Shown here: one piece after another, positions 22,973 through 34,436 of the stretch
Numbering within the stretch: position 1 is the first letter of the stretch
Layout of the letters: every line of letters starts with the position of its first letter
NCBI GenBank assembly: GCA_035578155.1
Contig: JAPWDM010000013.1
Span: 6,287,527 to 6,351,526, forward strand
DNA length: 64,000 nt
Direction of reading: 5' to 3'
Origin: Brachynemurus nebulosus
Lineage: Eukaryota > Arthropoda > Insecta > Neuroptera > Myrmeleontidae
Program-made: the position numbers and the translations under genes
Notes under the pieces: model-generated
Database searches by the model: none
What the model was told of the DNA's origin: nothing
What the model saw: only the letters and a program-made list of their open reading frames with translations

Positions 22973-23352
22973 TTTTTAGCAAATTTCCGATCCGCAATAA
23001 AGCTATTATAGAAGATAATGGCAAGTAATGAGTTCCACACGGTGATTCTTGAACGAAACATTCTATTTTTACAAAATTTGGTGAGAACGTTGATAATCGC
23101 AAAGAATATGAGTTCTTCAGCCAGCTGCGTCCGATGTTTGAAACCTTAAAAAATCAAATTTTTGCAAAAATTTACCAAACTTTTAAAATTTTTAAAATTT
23201 TTTTTACATCATGGTAAAGACCGGAATAAAGTTGCGTACGATACGTTTTTGAAACATTATTCTATGTAAACCAGTTTTCGATGAAAAGGTAATTTTTGTA
23301 ATCGAAAATTCACTATGTTATGTTGGATGCTACGACAAGGGTATTTCACTAT
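22973..23352 (-). repeat. Family A, copy 7
   Basis: Minus-strand copy: GTTGGATGCTACGACAAGGG near 23320-23342 corresponds to the family start, then the ATTCTATGTAAACCAGTTTT block, the CAGCTGCGTCCGATG block, and GAACGAAACATTCTATTTTT. The 3' part near 22975-23030 is strongly diverged. Confidence 0.65.
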
Positions 23353-25376
23353 TACATCTTGTGGAAGACACCTAAACCAGAAAAGAAATCATGAGTTAAA
23401 TATTTAAATTATTTTAATCTTAAAAACTGACATTTCTCGACATTCAACGCTGACGCTTTTCGTATCTCCGGAAGCTAATTTCATTATTTGATAAACCATA
23501 GGAATTTAATTTGTAGTTAAATATTAATTAACTTTTTTATTCTGACTACTGAATGGACATGGACACAAGTGAACGAAAAGATGGGTGGGGGCCGATGGAG
23601 AGGCCAGAAGGGGCAATTATCAGATGTACTATGAACATATTCATCAAACGAGATTGACGCACATGTTATAATGATAAGTAAGGTGAATATAATGAATAAA
23701 ATTAAAATACAATTACATATTAATATTAATAAACACATTAAGTGTATACAGCATGTTTACTGTTTATAAAGATAAAATCATTTAGGATCGGCAATCTTTT
23801 TCGGTTGCGGTTCAAAATCAACCAAAATACAACTACTATTAAGGAAACGTTTTGGGTCTGTTGTATTTTCGTATCGAAATATTGAAAATATTAACAGTAA
23901 AAAAAATTTTTTGCTAAAATTATTTTGTTAATAAATAAATAAAGGGCAGAAAAAAATTAAAGTTTATTTTGAATATTTATGCTTTTTGAAGAAAAAAATA
24001 AATCCAAGAGATTTAAGAACTTTGAATCCTAAGGATCAAAATGATGAAGTCCAGTTGAAATCAATAACCTCGATAGATTTTAAAGCAAAAAAAAAAAAAT
24101 TAAACCCTTTAAATTTCATATTGATTAATAAGTCTATTGTTGAGAAGAATGTATATTATAATATGTGACAAAATACTTCTACTTTCATGGGAAATAGGAA
24201 TTTTTGTTATATTTCAGTGAAAAATGATTTTTTTAATAATTACAACAAAATATGTGAATCATTTTCTTTGTCATCTCTCACTAAAATAGACGGTTCAGTT
24301 ACGAGCCAGCTTTCGAGTCATTAACTCATCATATGAAAAGTGGCAAAGAATTAGTTTTAATACAAAGTAGCAAAGAAAATGATTCTCACCTTTTGTAATG
24401 TGGATTTTCACAAAGTTAAATATTTCTAGCTTTCTGAAGTGTGGTTAAGTGGTACAGTGATTGTTATTTCCAAAAAAATTTGTTCATGTTAGCTTGAAAA
24501 GGACAAGTTATCATTGACTAAATTATAAGAAAGTAAACAACTGAGAATCATGGTTCATTTTCGATTTGATTAGAACCAAATAAAGAAGAATTTTATTTTG
24601 AAACACACTGGTCTTTTACAACACAAAATATAAAAACATGCGAAACGATTTTACATAAAACACTGGGTACAAAACAAAAAAGAATAGAGAAAAACATATG
24701 AATGAATATTGATGAATCGAAGTGTTTGTTTTAGATAATAAATAATAATATAATATTTTATTAATTTATTATTAATTCTTAATTAATTTTTTAACATTAC
24801 TAAACAAAAATATTAATAAATACATTTTAATATATATGTACATAATAAATAGTAAATATAGATAGATACCTATTAAATTAATAATTTAAATACACAACGC
24901 ATACATTGACTACTGTTACATAGTAAATTTTCATTTAATTTTACATATTTTGAAATAATTAATAATAAAATTCACAGGTAAGTTAATAAAAAACAATTTG
25001 TGGCTGTACGAAAAAAAAAATTATTTAAATAATTCATCTTATTATTTATTTTGTGTTATATAATAATTCAAAATTCAAAATTTATATAATTAATATTAAC
25101 GTAAATGTGTAAAAATGGGTACAAATGTTGGTTTTTTATTGTTTCTATTCTCAATTAATTAATAATAATAAATTATTATAAATTGGTTTACACGTAATTA
25201 ACAGCATATTAAATAGTGTAAAAATTACATCAAATATGTGTAAAAGTTTCTGTATAAAATTTTTTATTTAAAAAAGTAGTTTAAGGGCGTTTTTCTTGAA
25301 ACCACATTTAGTGAATTGGCCACTATTTCGATAATATTTATTTAGTTTTTACCCCATTTCCTTTCTGAATAGTGAT
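23353..25376. other. Extremely AT-rich stretch, no gene seen
   Basis: About 2 kb in which 24720-25260 is nearly pure A/T built of TAATAATTAATT words. Small frames (23517-23738 -, 23986-24168 +) are lysine/isoleucine-rich and featureless. Could be matrix-attachment-like DNA by composition only. Confidence 0.4.
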
Positions 25377-25379
25377 TAA

Positions 25380-25560
25380 TTTTCAAATTTTATCGCAATT
25401 TTTACCTGGTGACCATCAAGTTTATTAAAATTTTTCAATTCTTTAAAAACTGTAAGTAAAATAATAAAATGATGAAACTGGATGCGAACTATAATAGGTT
25501 TTCGAAGCCGCAGTTCGGTTTTTTTCATTTTTACCAAAGTTAGGCAAATAGGACAACTAG
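25380..25560 (+). repeat. Dispersed repeat, left neighbour of the next element
   Basis: GGTGACCATCAAGTTTATTA followed by TTTCAATTCTTTAAAAACTG is similar in order to GTGACATCACCAAGCTTAGT and TTTCGATGCCTTAAAAAACG at 26545-26590. The two lie in the same orientation on either side of the TIR element at 25638-26433. Confidence 0.4.
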
Positions 25561-25637
25561 AAAAGGGTCTTCTGTTGGATTAGTTACTTTTATAAAAGGA
25601 ATTGTGGCATATTTATGGCAAAATTGGAGGGATATAT

Positions 25638-26433
25638 GACAATCGCTCCCACTGACAATCGTCCCCAATTGAAAAAGTGCGACAATCGCTACCAACCCAT
25701 AAATTTGTTTACACCTGGCCCACCACCAGTGACAATCGCCCCCAGTATATTAGCTTGTTTATACCTGGCTGTGTGACTCACAGTGTTTACATCCAAAAGT
25801 TTCAAGCACGACGCCGACGTATAGTAAACTTAGATGATAATACTGTGTGTCGGTATGTAAGAAAAGCAAATATGTATAAAGATTCCAATAAATTAACTTT
25901 TATCTAACTGACGTCATTTAAAAAGTTATACAGACATATCGTCAGCTTAGTATTGGTTTGTACCAAGTAAACTTTTTAAACATTTTTTCTAGATAGTTGT
26001 TTTATTAGTTTTGGACATTGAGGAAGCCGAAACCACCATCAGAAAAAAAATTTAAAAATAAAAAAATTGACTTGAGACCCAATACTCAGCTGAGGAATGA
26101 GGATATCTAAAAAGAAATGCGGCTTCCTGGACACGATAGTTAAAGCTGCAACATTTTTGAACTTATAACATTTGTTCCACATTTGTAAATAATTCCACAT
26201 TTCGTTCCTTGTATGGATTAGTGGTAATTCATAATTATAAACATTCAAATAAAAACATTATGAGATATTTGTTTTAAAATATTTGATACATTTTTTAATA
26301 TAATATTTTTTTCCAGTATAAAACTAACTTTATTACTAATGTCCTCTCGTTAAATAACATGTAGGGACAAGTTCCTCTCTACAACCACCTAAAATAATAA
26401 AACTGAGGGCGACAGTCAGTGGGAGCGATTGTC
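25638..26433. mobile_element. TIR element with repeated GACAATCGCTCCCA words
   Basis: The left end TGACAATCGCTCCCACTGAC is mirrored at the right end by GTCAGTGGGAGCGATTGTCC. The word GACAATCGCYCCCA recurs at about 25639, 25655, 25681 and 25729. 0.8 kb. ORFs 25677-25907 (+) and 26039-26248 (-) lie within it; neither shows transposase features. The target duplication is unclear. Confidence 0.7.
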
Positions 26434-26479
26434 CAGACACCAAATACAGAGCTTACGCCCAAATTACTATAATTCAATC

Positions 26480-26720
26480 AATCACCCTAATTCAAATCCC
26501 TTCAATATTGTTTGTTTTGGGCAAAAGGGAATTTTTTAATTTTGTGACATCACCAAGCTTAGTAAATTTTTTCGATGCCTTAAAAAACGTTAATTTCAGA
26601 CAGAATGATAAAACTGTAATTGATTTCTTAGCTTCATTTTTTCCAAAATTAAAATATTGAAAAAGGATTATGAAAACTTAAAAAAAATTGTGTCCCCCTT
26701 CTAATTTGAGAGTTGAATCC
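26480..26720 (+). repeat. Dispersed repeat, right neighbour (same family as 25380-25560)
   Basis: See the order GTGACATCACCAAGCTTAGT, TTTCGATGCCTTAAAAAACG, GATAAAACTG, TTTTCCAAAATTAAAATATT. It is diverged from the copy at 25380 but collinear. Confidence 0.4.
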
Positions 26721-27425
26721 CTTCCTGATTTTTAATTTCTCTTATTTAAAATATTTATAAATTGTAAAAATGTATAATAACATAAAATTTGGAATTTTGT
26801 CGATATAAAAATCAAAAGTTCATTTTCATTTATTTTCAAAATGAAAGAAATAAATAAAGGCGAGATAAAGGTTTTGGAGGAAAATTACAGAAAATAATAA
26901 TATAAAGTAATTTTCGATTCGAATCAGTTAATTAGAAAAGTTTTATTAAATTTTCCAATAAATAATGAGATATTCAAATATATACAGTGTTTAAAGAAGA
27001 TTTTTTTCAATTACATACTCGACGAATAAAATCTTTTAATCTGCGTAAAAGTAGAAAATATTTTGGTAAATAAAAACACTTATTTATATGTATTACTTAT
27101 TAATATGTATAATAATATTATGAATTTTATAAATTTTTGGTAATTACCTACACCCCTCGGTACTGATTTGTGTTATATCCCTCGTTTCTGTAAATTAAAG
27201 GAATAAATGGATATTTATAACTACAGATGGGAATTCTCCCTTCAAATGAACTTGGTTTATTATATACTAAATGCGGCGATATCAATTATTACAAATAAGG
27301 ATAAAAAGTATAAAAATATTTCATAATTATATAAACTAAAAAAATTTGGGGGACAGGTCTACCCACACTGTCAACTTCCCATTGGGTGTCCTTAAAGACT
27401 AGAGACTACTGTACATAAATAATTC
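26721..27425. other. No gene seen
   Basis: AT-rich, A/T microhomopolymers, nothing recognised. Confidence 0.4.
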
Positions 27426-27429
27426 TTTT

Positions 27430-27535
27430 TCCATTTCGGGCAACTTCTCCCGTGGGCCCCCGATAGAGGCTCTGTCCCTTGCACCAAACCGGGGGCTTCG
27501 CCTTCTGCACCTAAGGGTGGGGGCTCCACCCTTAT
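27430..27535. other. GC-rich patch of unknown origin
   Basis: About 100 bases far richer in G/C than the flanks, with CGTGGGCCCCCGATAGAGG, CCGGGGGCTTCGCC and GGTGGGGGCTCCACCCTT. GGTGGGGGCTCCACC can fold on itself. It could be a fragment of a GC-rich hAT-like element, but no ends are visible. Confidence 0.35.
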
Positions 27536-27610
27536 CTAACAAATGATTACATAATTTGTTCTCAAGATATGCAAGACAAAATATATTTCAAAAACAGTTT
27601 CTTATTTCGT

Positions 27611-27611
<1 letters not shown>

Positions 27612-27639
<28 letters not shown>
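27612..27639. repeat. Poly-T tract
   Basis: Uninterrupted run of about 28 T, on the 5' side of the next element. Could be the tail of a minus-strand retroelement or simple slippage. Confidence 0.8.
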
Positions 27640-27644
<5 letters not shown>

Positions 27645-27697
27645 TATAATAATATACTGGCGTTTTTAACATCAAGGGAGGTTCTTAGGCCTCTTAG

Positions 27698-27956
27698 GAA
27701 GGTTTTTGGATTTCGGTGGTTTATTACCGGCGCTAGGATGTCCACCAACAAGGCACTGGATTTTCGTATCGTCACACTGCACTATCTATAAAATGGACAC
27801 TTTTTTATATTTTTTCTTGAAAAATTTTTTTTGTGTAGTTTATTATTTAATAAATATGTACACAAAATTTGAAATTGATATTTACTTCCGTTCTTGAGAA
27901 AAAAATTCTAGACAAATACATAATTTTTAAGGACTCTCGAGTAAACCTCCCCTTAA
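27698..27956 (-). mobile_element. Fragment related to the Tc1-like element at 9312-10897
   Basis: Its complement matches 9415-9625 closely and in order: AAGGGGAGGTTTACTCGAGA, TCTAGAATTTTTTTCTCAAG, CGGAAGTAAATATCAATTTC, AGTGTCCATTTTATAGATAG, TGCAGTGTGACGATACG, then CACCGAAATCCAAAAAC. It carries about 30 extra bases before CACCGAAATCC that copy 1 lacks. The 63-codon frame here belongs to the repeat. Confidence 0.75.
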
Positions 27957-28626
27957 AACAACGTTATTCAAAGACTACCAAGCTATTGTCTTTCGACTGT
28001 TTCTGGATACCTAATCAGTACGATATGAAAGAATTATAATAAAACTGTGTCCCACATTTTTGTACATTACTGTACTCTACCATTATTATTTGTATTCATT
28101 AATCCCAATCATGGACAATAAATAAATTGGTTGAAAATAAATATGTAATCCATAATAATAATATTCATTGAAGAAGAAAATACATATAACTCTGGATCTA
28201 CTTTGATTACTTTAACAGATGGCTTAAGTGAATTTTTCCGTACCAAACGCTCGCTATACTACGCCGTACTCAATGAACTGTCATCTATTTTTATTGATTA
28301 TAATAAATTAAATAGATAGACAGTTGCTATAGTACCTCCGGGTAGAGAAATAAGTAATTCGAATATGTATCTGATCTGTATCCTGGTTTAATTTAATGTA
28401 CAAAATAGTCGTAGTTTGATTCCAGTTCAGTCTTTATGGTCGTTGTTGGTTAGACACATAGCAAATAATATTTCTAATAATAAAGTTCATGGGTATTTAT
28501 TTTATTTACAGAGCTTTTGTTACTGATGCAGAAGACAAATAATATGTCATGGTTGACTTCTAAGATATAAAAATTATATAATAAAATTTTCTCTGTTCAT
28601 AAAAATATTTTTATTTTATTTTTACC

Positions 28627-28629
<3 letters not shown>
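27957..28629. other. No gene seen
   Basis: AT-rich spacer leading into a (TA)n tract. Confidence 0.4.

Positions 28630-28705
<76 letters not shown>
28630..28705. repeat. (TA)n microsatellite
   Basis: About 38 uninterrupted TA units, ending 12 bases before the hAT MITE at 28718. Confidence 0.97.
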
Positions 28706-28706
<1 letters not shown>

Positions 28707-28717
28707 CGCGTTTCTAT

Positions 28718-29190
28718 TAGCGATGTCTGATAATTAATCGATTAATCTGTTTAGCCGACTAATTTTGTTTGCATTTAGTCATTTTTCAATCGACTATTTT
28801 ACTCTCGTCTAAATGACTAAAATAATTAATTTTTTTTTTTAATTGACTAAAAACGACTAATTTAATAACTTTATTTATTGGACTTCAAAAAATGAAATCT
28901 AAAAAATTATCTGTTTGTATGATTTTTCATTTTTATGCGGTTAACACATTGTGATATGCTATATTTTTCTTTTTCTTAAAAAAATAGTAAATGTTATCAA
29001 CTAAATTCCCAACAAAACGTCGTTTTTAGAAGAGTTACATAGGTTACTCTATTCATGAATTCGACTAAAAATTTAGTCGATTAGTCTACTACTCTATAGG
29101 TACTGGATATTTTCGACTAATGACTAATTTTGTCTGAAAACCAACTTTAGCCGATTAATCGATTAACTGTTCCTTGGCTCAACATCACTA
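28718..29190 (+). mobile_element. hAT-type MITE, copy 1 (473 bp)
   Basis: Begins TAGCGATGTCTGATAATTAA and ends TCAACATCACTA. Perfect 8-bp duplication GTTTCTAT at 28710-28717 and 29191-29198. The interior is rich in TTTAGTCATTT / GACTAAAATG words. It carries about 200 internal bases that the neighbouring copy lacks. Confidence 0.88.
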
Positions 29191-29198
29191 GTTTCTAT

Positions 29199-29473
29199 AT
29201 TAGTGATGTCGAGTCGAAGAGTAGTTAGTCGATTATATGACGTATTACATAAAAGTGAAAAATCATACAAATAAATAATTTTGGAGTTTTTATATTTTCG
29301 AATTTAAAGAATAATATAGCAAAGAATTAAAGTAATCATTTTTAGTCATTTAAAAAAAAAGTTAATCATTTTAGTCATTTAGTCGAGGATAAAATAGTCG
29401 ACTAAGAAATGACTAAACTTAAACAAAATTAGTCGACCATACCGATCAATCGAGTAATCATTCGACATCACTA
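29199..29473 (-). mobile_element. hAT-type MITE, copy 2, inverted (275 bp)
   Basis: Ends TAGTGATGTCGAGTCG and TTCGACATCACTA. Its complement is collinear with copy 1 (GTCGACTAATTTTGTTTAAG, TAGTCGACTATTTTATCCTC, TTTGTATGATTTTTCACTTT). A third copy of GTTTCTAT follows at 29474-29481, so the two elements are separated and bounded by the same octamer; an extra AT stands at the junction. Confidence 0.85.
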
Positions 29474-29607
29474 GTTTCTATATCATTCATCTGATTGCGA
29501 TGAAACTTTCAGAAGTTGTTGTGCGCACGCCCGCGAAGATTTCCAAATTAGTGCGCTCATTTGACAATAGAGGGCATGCAAGTCATTTCAATTAATATGT
29601 GTATTTC

Positions 29608-29645
29608 ATATACCTAATGCCTTTACATATACCTAATGCCTTTAC
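29608..29645. repeat. 19-bp tandem duplication
   Basis: ATATACCTAATGCCTTTAC occurs twice head to tail without a mismatch. Confidence 0.95.
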
Positions 29646-30359
29646 CAACAGATTATTCAGATAATATGGAGTCTAAAATGTTATTTTTGTAATTTAAGAG
29701 TGAATTGCTCATTCCTGCTGTAAAAACGTCGGAATTATTTTGAGAGAAGTGTGCTAATTGTAACTTTACGATTAAATCTTAAAAAGAAAAACGTACAATT
29801 TACACTAGCAATTCCTTCAAGAAGTCATCTGTATTATTCCTAAAAAGACCTGAGGTAAATTTTTTACCTATACCTTCTTAAATATTTGGTCTACATTCAA
29901 TGAATGGCGTCTGTTTAATTACACCAGAAATGTTTACAACTTTACATAGGTATTACCATTACAAATTTTTAAATACTGTTTTCAGTACAAAGCGTTAAAC
30001 CATCTCAATATTCATATACTTAACAAAATGCGTTTGGTTATGGAAAATTGGCTACCATAATTAAGCATATGTATATATTTGACACTAATTAAGGCATACT
30101 TACATACTTATCCACAAATAATGGTGTCCTTTGATGAAATATATACAACTTTACCAAAAACTATTATACCATTTGAAACTCTCATTAGCCATATGTTTTA
30201 AAAATTAATTTTTATGTGAAAGAAACTAAAAGGCAATTTATTTATTCAAAGCCCAGTAGCAAATGAAGTGAACTAAATCCTATTTGACATGTATCATTCG
30301 GCAGGATTAGTCAGTTTAAAAATAATTTTTATGTGTTTTTAAACGCTTGTTTTACACGA
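29646..30359. other. No gene seen
   Basis: AT-rich spacer. Confidence 0.4.
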
Positions 30360-30480
30360 GGTTTCATGTTCGCACAGTATTAGGGTCCCGAAGAAACATC
30401 TCGTGATCATTGTGGTTTTGTCTGTCTGTCACACGCCCATAAAATTTCTACATCTTTGGATTTATGACAATAAAATTTTG
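30360..30480 (+). repeat. Decayed GGGTCCCG ... GTCTGTCTGTC repeat fragment
   Basis: TTAGGGTCCCGAAGAAAC, GTTTTGTCTGTCTGTCACAC and ATAAAATTTCTACATC follow the pattern of a repeat common in insects. The 85-codon frame that starts here continues into a T-rich tract (30600-30653) and is not a gene. Confidence 0.4.
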
Positions 30481-30599
30481 CGTGTACATGCTACAGAAAG
30501 CTATGCAAAACTTGACGAGGAACTCTGACTTACTGCATGTCCAACACGCACTTGGAAAATCGATATTTACTACTTATATACAACGCGAGACTCACATCC

Positions 30600-30653
30600 G
30601 AAAATATTTTTATTTTTTTATTTTTATTTTTTTTATTTTTTTTTTTTTTTTTG
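30600..30653. repeat. T-rich low-complexity tract
   Basis: Runs of T interrupted by single A (TATTTTTTTATTTTTATT and longer). Confidence 0.85.
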
Positions 30654-30721
30654 CAAAAGGAATTTTAACTGGATTATTTTATTTTGAATATAAAGTTGTT
30701 TTGTTTGTAAATTATTTCTGA

Positions 30722-32123
30722 AGACCACTTGAAAATCAATTATTTTTATAGGCAATAAATAATTTAATATCAAATTAAATATTTTGCAAATTAAGCTTTT
30801 CGAATTGAAATACCATAAAATAAGGTTTATGATTAATTTATAAAAATATTTGCAATAAATTATTTAACTCTTTTATTGCGTCTAACACATTGGAAACGAG
30901 AAGAAAACTATAAATAAACAAGCAAAATCATACTAGGTTAGTAATTCGTTCGCGCAAAGAATCGACATTTAATATGATTTCGCAGTAAGACAGAGTACCT
31001 TCTGGAAATCAAACCACACAATTTCGAATAGTTCCAAAATTCTGCCATTTGATTCAAAATACTTTAAAAAACTCTAAAACGTAAAATGCACGTGAAAATT
31101 TTCATTTTACAGGGGAACAAATATCCATATTTCAAAAGCGTTCTTAAAATTTCTGCTACTTTAATAGTCTCAGAAGTAACAGTCTTAAAAGTCAAAAGTG
31201 TTCTATAATATCAGGTAATACTGTTTAAATATCGATAAAAAATGAGAGCGTTATTGGAAAAAATGGTAATTTTTGAAATGAATTAATTGTCATCCTAATA
31301 GTTCAGCACAAAAATTCTAAAAAAGTTCGTACCAACGCAAGTATTTTGTAAAAATTGTAAAAATTTTTAGTTCTGTACTGACGTTATAGTCGATAAATGC
31401 CACAAAAGGGTTAATAAAAATCATAAAATTGAAATCTCGTAGCAATTATACGGCTTTTTTCAACGCCAATTGACTGTGCAACATAAATTCTTAGCTTCGA
31501 CCGTTCAAACAAGCATACATTTTCAATACTAAACATAAAGCTTATGATCGTCGTTTTAATCATTTAAATTTCTGTCCTTTCGTAAGTTAAATAATTCTCT
31601 ACTCTGTAATTTCTATTAAACGGCGACCAGACCATATTCGCCGACGACCAATTGTTTTGTACTATAGTAACTCACCACCACACTCTGGCGTAATTTTATT
31701 GTTTCACGACTGACCGTTATAAGCTGACTAGACGAATTTCTCGGGTCAGGATTCGAACATAGAGTCACCACCAACACTATATGTATTCATCAAATAATGG
31801 ATAGAACCGCAAACGGCAAATCACTAGATAGAGGAAAGTAATGTAACTTTTAACCCCAAAAACTCTTTTCAACTTTTGAAAGAGATGTATTTGATTAGTA
31901 TATAATATGTATTCCGTTTATTCGTTATTCAACTGTACAAAATTAGTTATGTGTTATATTTTATAGTATTCATACACTATACAATACAGTACTGGGCATA
32001 AAAATGGAAACACTTAGGTGACTGAATTACTTCGTAAAGGCAAGTTACTTATATTGTACTCCACCCACTCTTTTATTTAAGCTACTACATCACTTTGAAA
32101 GAAAATTTTTCTTTTTTTCATTG
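30722..32123. other. No gene seen
   Basis: About 1.4 kb of AT-rich sequence. GGATTCGAAC at 31749-31758 is the complement of a tRNA B-box, but no A-box lies at the right distance. Confidence 0.4.
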
Positions 32124-32131
32124 GCTTAAAT

Positions 32132-32872
32132 CAGGGGTCGGCAACCTACGGCCCGTTGCAAGCTTTCATGCGACCCGCCAAGCAATATAACTATGCTCTG
32201 CCTATGTAGAGTTGAGCATATTTTATACTTTTTTTGTTCTCTGATGTTTTATAACATGTAAGTAAAACTGTTACTAAAAATTTTCCCTCATGTTGATACT
32301 TAAAAATATTTACCTATATTAATTTGTGTTAAAAAAAAGAAAATACCCCTGTCGCAGAATCCTGCAAAATATAGCAAATTTCCGTTTACAAAAATTAGTT
32401 TTTCTCGGAAACTACTTGACATAGAATTATTGCTCAAAAATCCTTTTTCTTTGATTATTTTCTCCCCTTTCCAACGGTGTAAGAAACTTAGTTTTTTCAT
32501 AAAAATTTTTTAGGCAGAAATGCCTAAAAATCCATTTCGGGCATTGAACGTGTCTGACTTTTTGGACTTCCAATATTTTTACTAATTTTTGTAAACACAG
32601 GATTTTTCGTTCGAAAGTTATATAAATTCTAGTGAATGTCATTTTTGGCTTCTAGAGACTTCAAAATAAATTATTTCTATCATAGTTTCGGGCTCAAGTA
32701 GCATCAAGACTGTGACTCTAATAGCTAAATTTCCGATTCGAATATTCGTTAAAAAAAAAAAAAACCTATTTAAGTCACATACTACATTGCAAAATATTTG
32801 ACTGTGCGGCCCGCTAAAAATTATTTTTTTTTTAAAAATGGCCCGCCATCCAAAAAAGGTTTCCGACCCCTG
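32132..32872. mobile_element. Full-length hAT element shell (741 bp) with perfect 8-bp duplication
   Basis: Ends CAGGGGTCGGCAACCTACGG and TTTCCGACCCCTG, with GCGGCCCGC words subterminally: a classic hAT terminus. Flanked by GCTTAAAT at 32124-32131 and 32873-32880. Most of the interior is a nested copy of family A (32344-32755). No transposase sequence remains. Confidence 0.92.
32344..32755 (+). repeat. Family A, copy 2, nested inside the hAT element
   Basis: Begins TACCCCTGTCGCAGAATCC and runs through TTTTTCTCGGAAACTACTTG, CCATTTCGGGCATTGAACG, AGAGACTTCAAAATAAATTA and ATCAAGACTGTGACTCTAAT to ATTCGTTAAAA. Contained entirely in the hAT element, so its arrival is later than, or carried by, that hAT copy. 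The two minus-strand frames here (32300-32642) belong to the repeat. Confidence 0.85.
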
Positions 32873-33079
32873 GCTTAAATGATTGGCTTAACATCTCTAG
32901 AATTATACTGGAAATGGAATTATGGCGATTTCTAAAATAACTACGAACTATTGAAAACATTCAAAAACGCCGCCCCTCTATGCTTCAGCTTGGAGTCCTC
33001 AGCTTAGTCGATAACTTTCTTACATTACAGGTTAGTTATATTTCCATAAATAACTGAAAGATGGCGTTATGATAGGTAT

Positions 33080-33600
33080 AAACAAACAAAACGATAAACA
33101 CGTTTTGAAAATTTTACGTACGTCTTTCCCAAAACTACATTTTTTAAAACAGTAGATAAGGTAATTGTAGCAGTTTTCATTCGATTAACTTGAAATTTTA
33201 TCCGTGGTTTCTTAGATAGTTTGTCTAGGACGGTGCATACGATTTTTCAATTTTTTGTAAATAATTTAGGGTTGACTTTTTTATCGATTTTCAATTTTTC
33301 TTTTCAAACGGGTGCCATTTGTCGAAAAATCAATATTTTTTTAAAAATTTTGTGTACCACTTTAGTAAATTTAATGTAAATTTATGAAAAAAAGAACTTG
33401 GTGTTCTGGCTACGATTTAAAAATTATTATGTTGCTCACCACGGACCTATTCGCAAAAAAGCGTGTGTTGGACCTGCGCCACTGTCGCCATTTTGTTTTT
33501 CAAATTGGGACAAAATTTTTTTTTGTATACTTCAAATCACGCGTTATGAAGAAAAAAATTCTCTAGTAAAATTTTCTTGTAACGCCTCAATGAAAAGAAA
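33080..33600 (+). repeat. Dispersed repeat E, copy 1
   Basis: Collinear with the complement of 36570-37080. Shared blocks: TTTCTTAGATAGTTTGTCTA, AGGGTTGACTTTTTTATCGA, AAAAAGCGTGTGTTGGACCT, CGCCATTTTGTTTTTCAAAT, TGGGACAAAATTTTTTTTTG and CACGCGTTATGAAGAAAAAA. The window's longest frame (148 codons, 33398-33844) starts inside it and leaves it, and the other copy is not open in that frame, so I do not call it a gene. Confidence 0.65.
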
Positions 33601-34434
33601 AAATTACTTTCGAATACCAAAAAAAAATTTTTTTTATTTACTTCACCAAACTATAAGGTTACATCAGTTACAAAATTGTGTGGTGTTTACATTCCTGGCA
33701 GTACTTTATGTTAGACCTACTGTTACGAAACAATATTTTGTTCACCGTAAACAAAATTATATCCACGACTGTACGATTACCATGTGTATCGAATCTCTTC
33801 TACATGTCGTTACAAATGAAATCGTTCGTTCAATTCTACGGTAACGTATATGACCATTTAATATATTATGTCGTCTATTCTATATGAAGGGGTGACTTTT
33901 GTCACGGTCTTCTGGGGATGTACACAAACCACAAACACATTACCCTTACAGATATGTACTTTACGATACCAGCGCTCTGTTTGCCGTTCGATTCTTAACC
34001 AACAACCCATCATATTCAATCTTTACGAACTGTGGTACAGAATTGGAACTAAGTCATACGTGTGAATTGTTAGTAAATCTATCTTCGTTGTCGACCGTTT
34101 TACGATTACCCGTTAAGAAGTCGATAAAAAAAGATAAAATATAACACATAAATATTGGTATAAATAAGAAGAGACTAGCATAATAGAAATTCTTAAACTT
34201 TTTTTTTTACAGTTGGACCTCTACAGTCAAATTCTTTCTTGGTTGCTTGTACGTATGTGAAACTAGTTATTCTACAAAATTTTTTCTGAATTTTCTTTCG
34301 TTACTGGCTTGTCCGGAAATCAGAATCGTACACTGATACAACGAAGCGAAGAAGTTAGTTAATTGCACTCTAGCTAGATAAAGAATACCTCACCTCAATT
34401 TTTATAAGACCAGTGCAAAAATATAGTTCTGAAT
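33601..34434. other. No gene seen
   Basis: AT-rich; the overlapping frames at 33384-34144 have no recognisable domains. Confidence 0.35.
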
Positions 34435-34436
34435 TA

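Noticed and set aside
31749..31758. Minus-strand B-box GTTCGAATCC
   Set aside because: No A-box at the required distance and no tRNA fold.
33398..33844. Longest open frame with a start (148 codons, +)
   Set aside because: It begins inside repeat E and leaves it. The second copy of repeat E is not open in the corresponding frame, composition is that of AT-rich chance frames, and no domain is visible.
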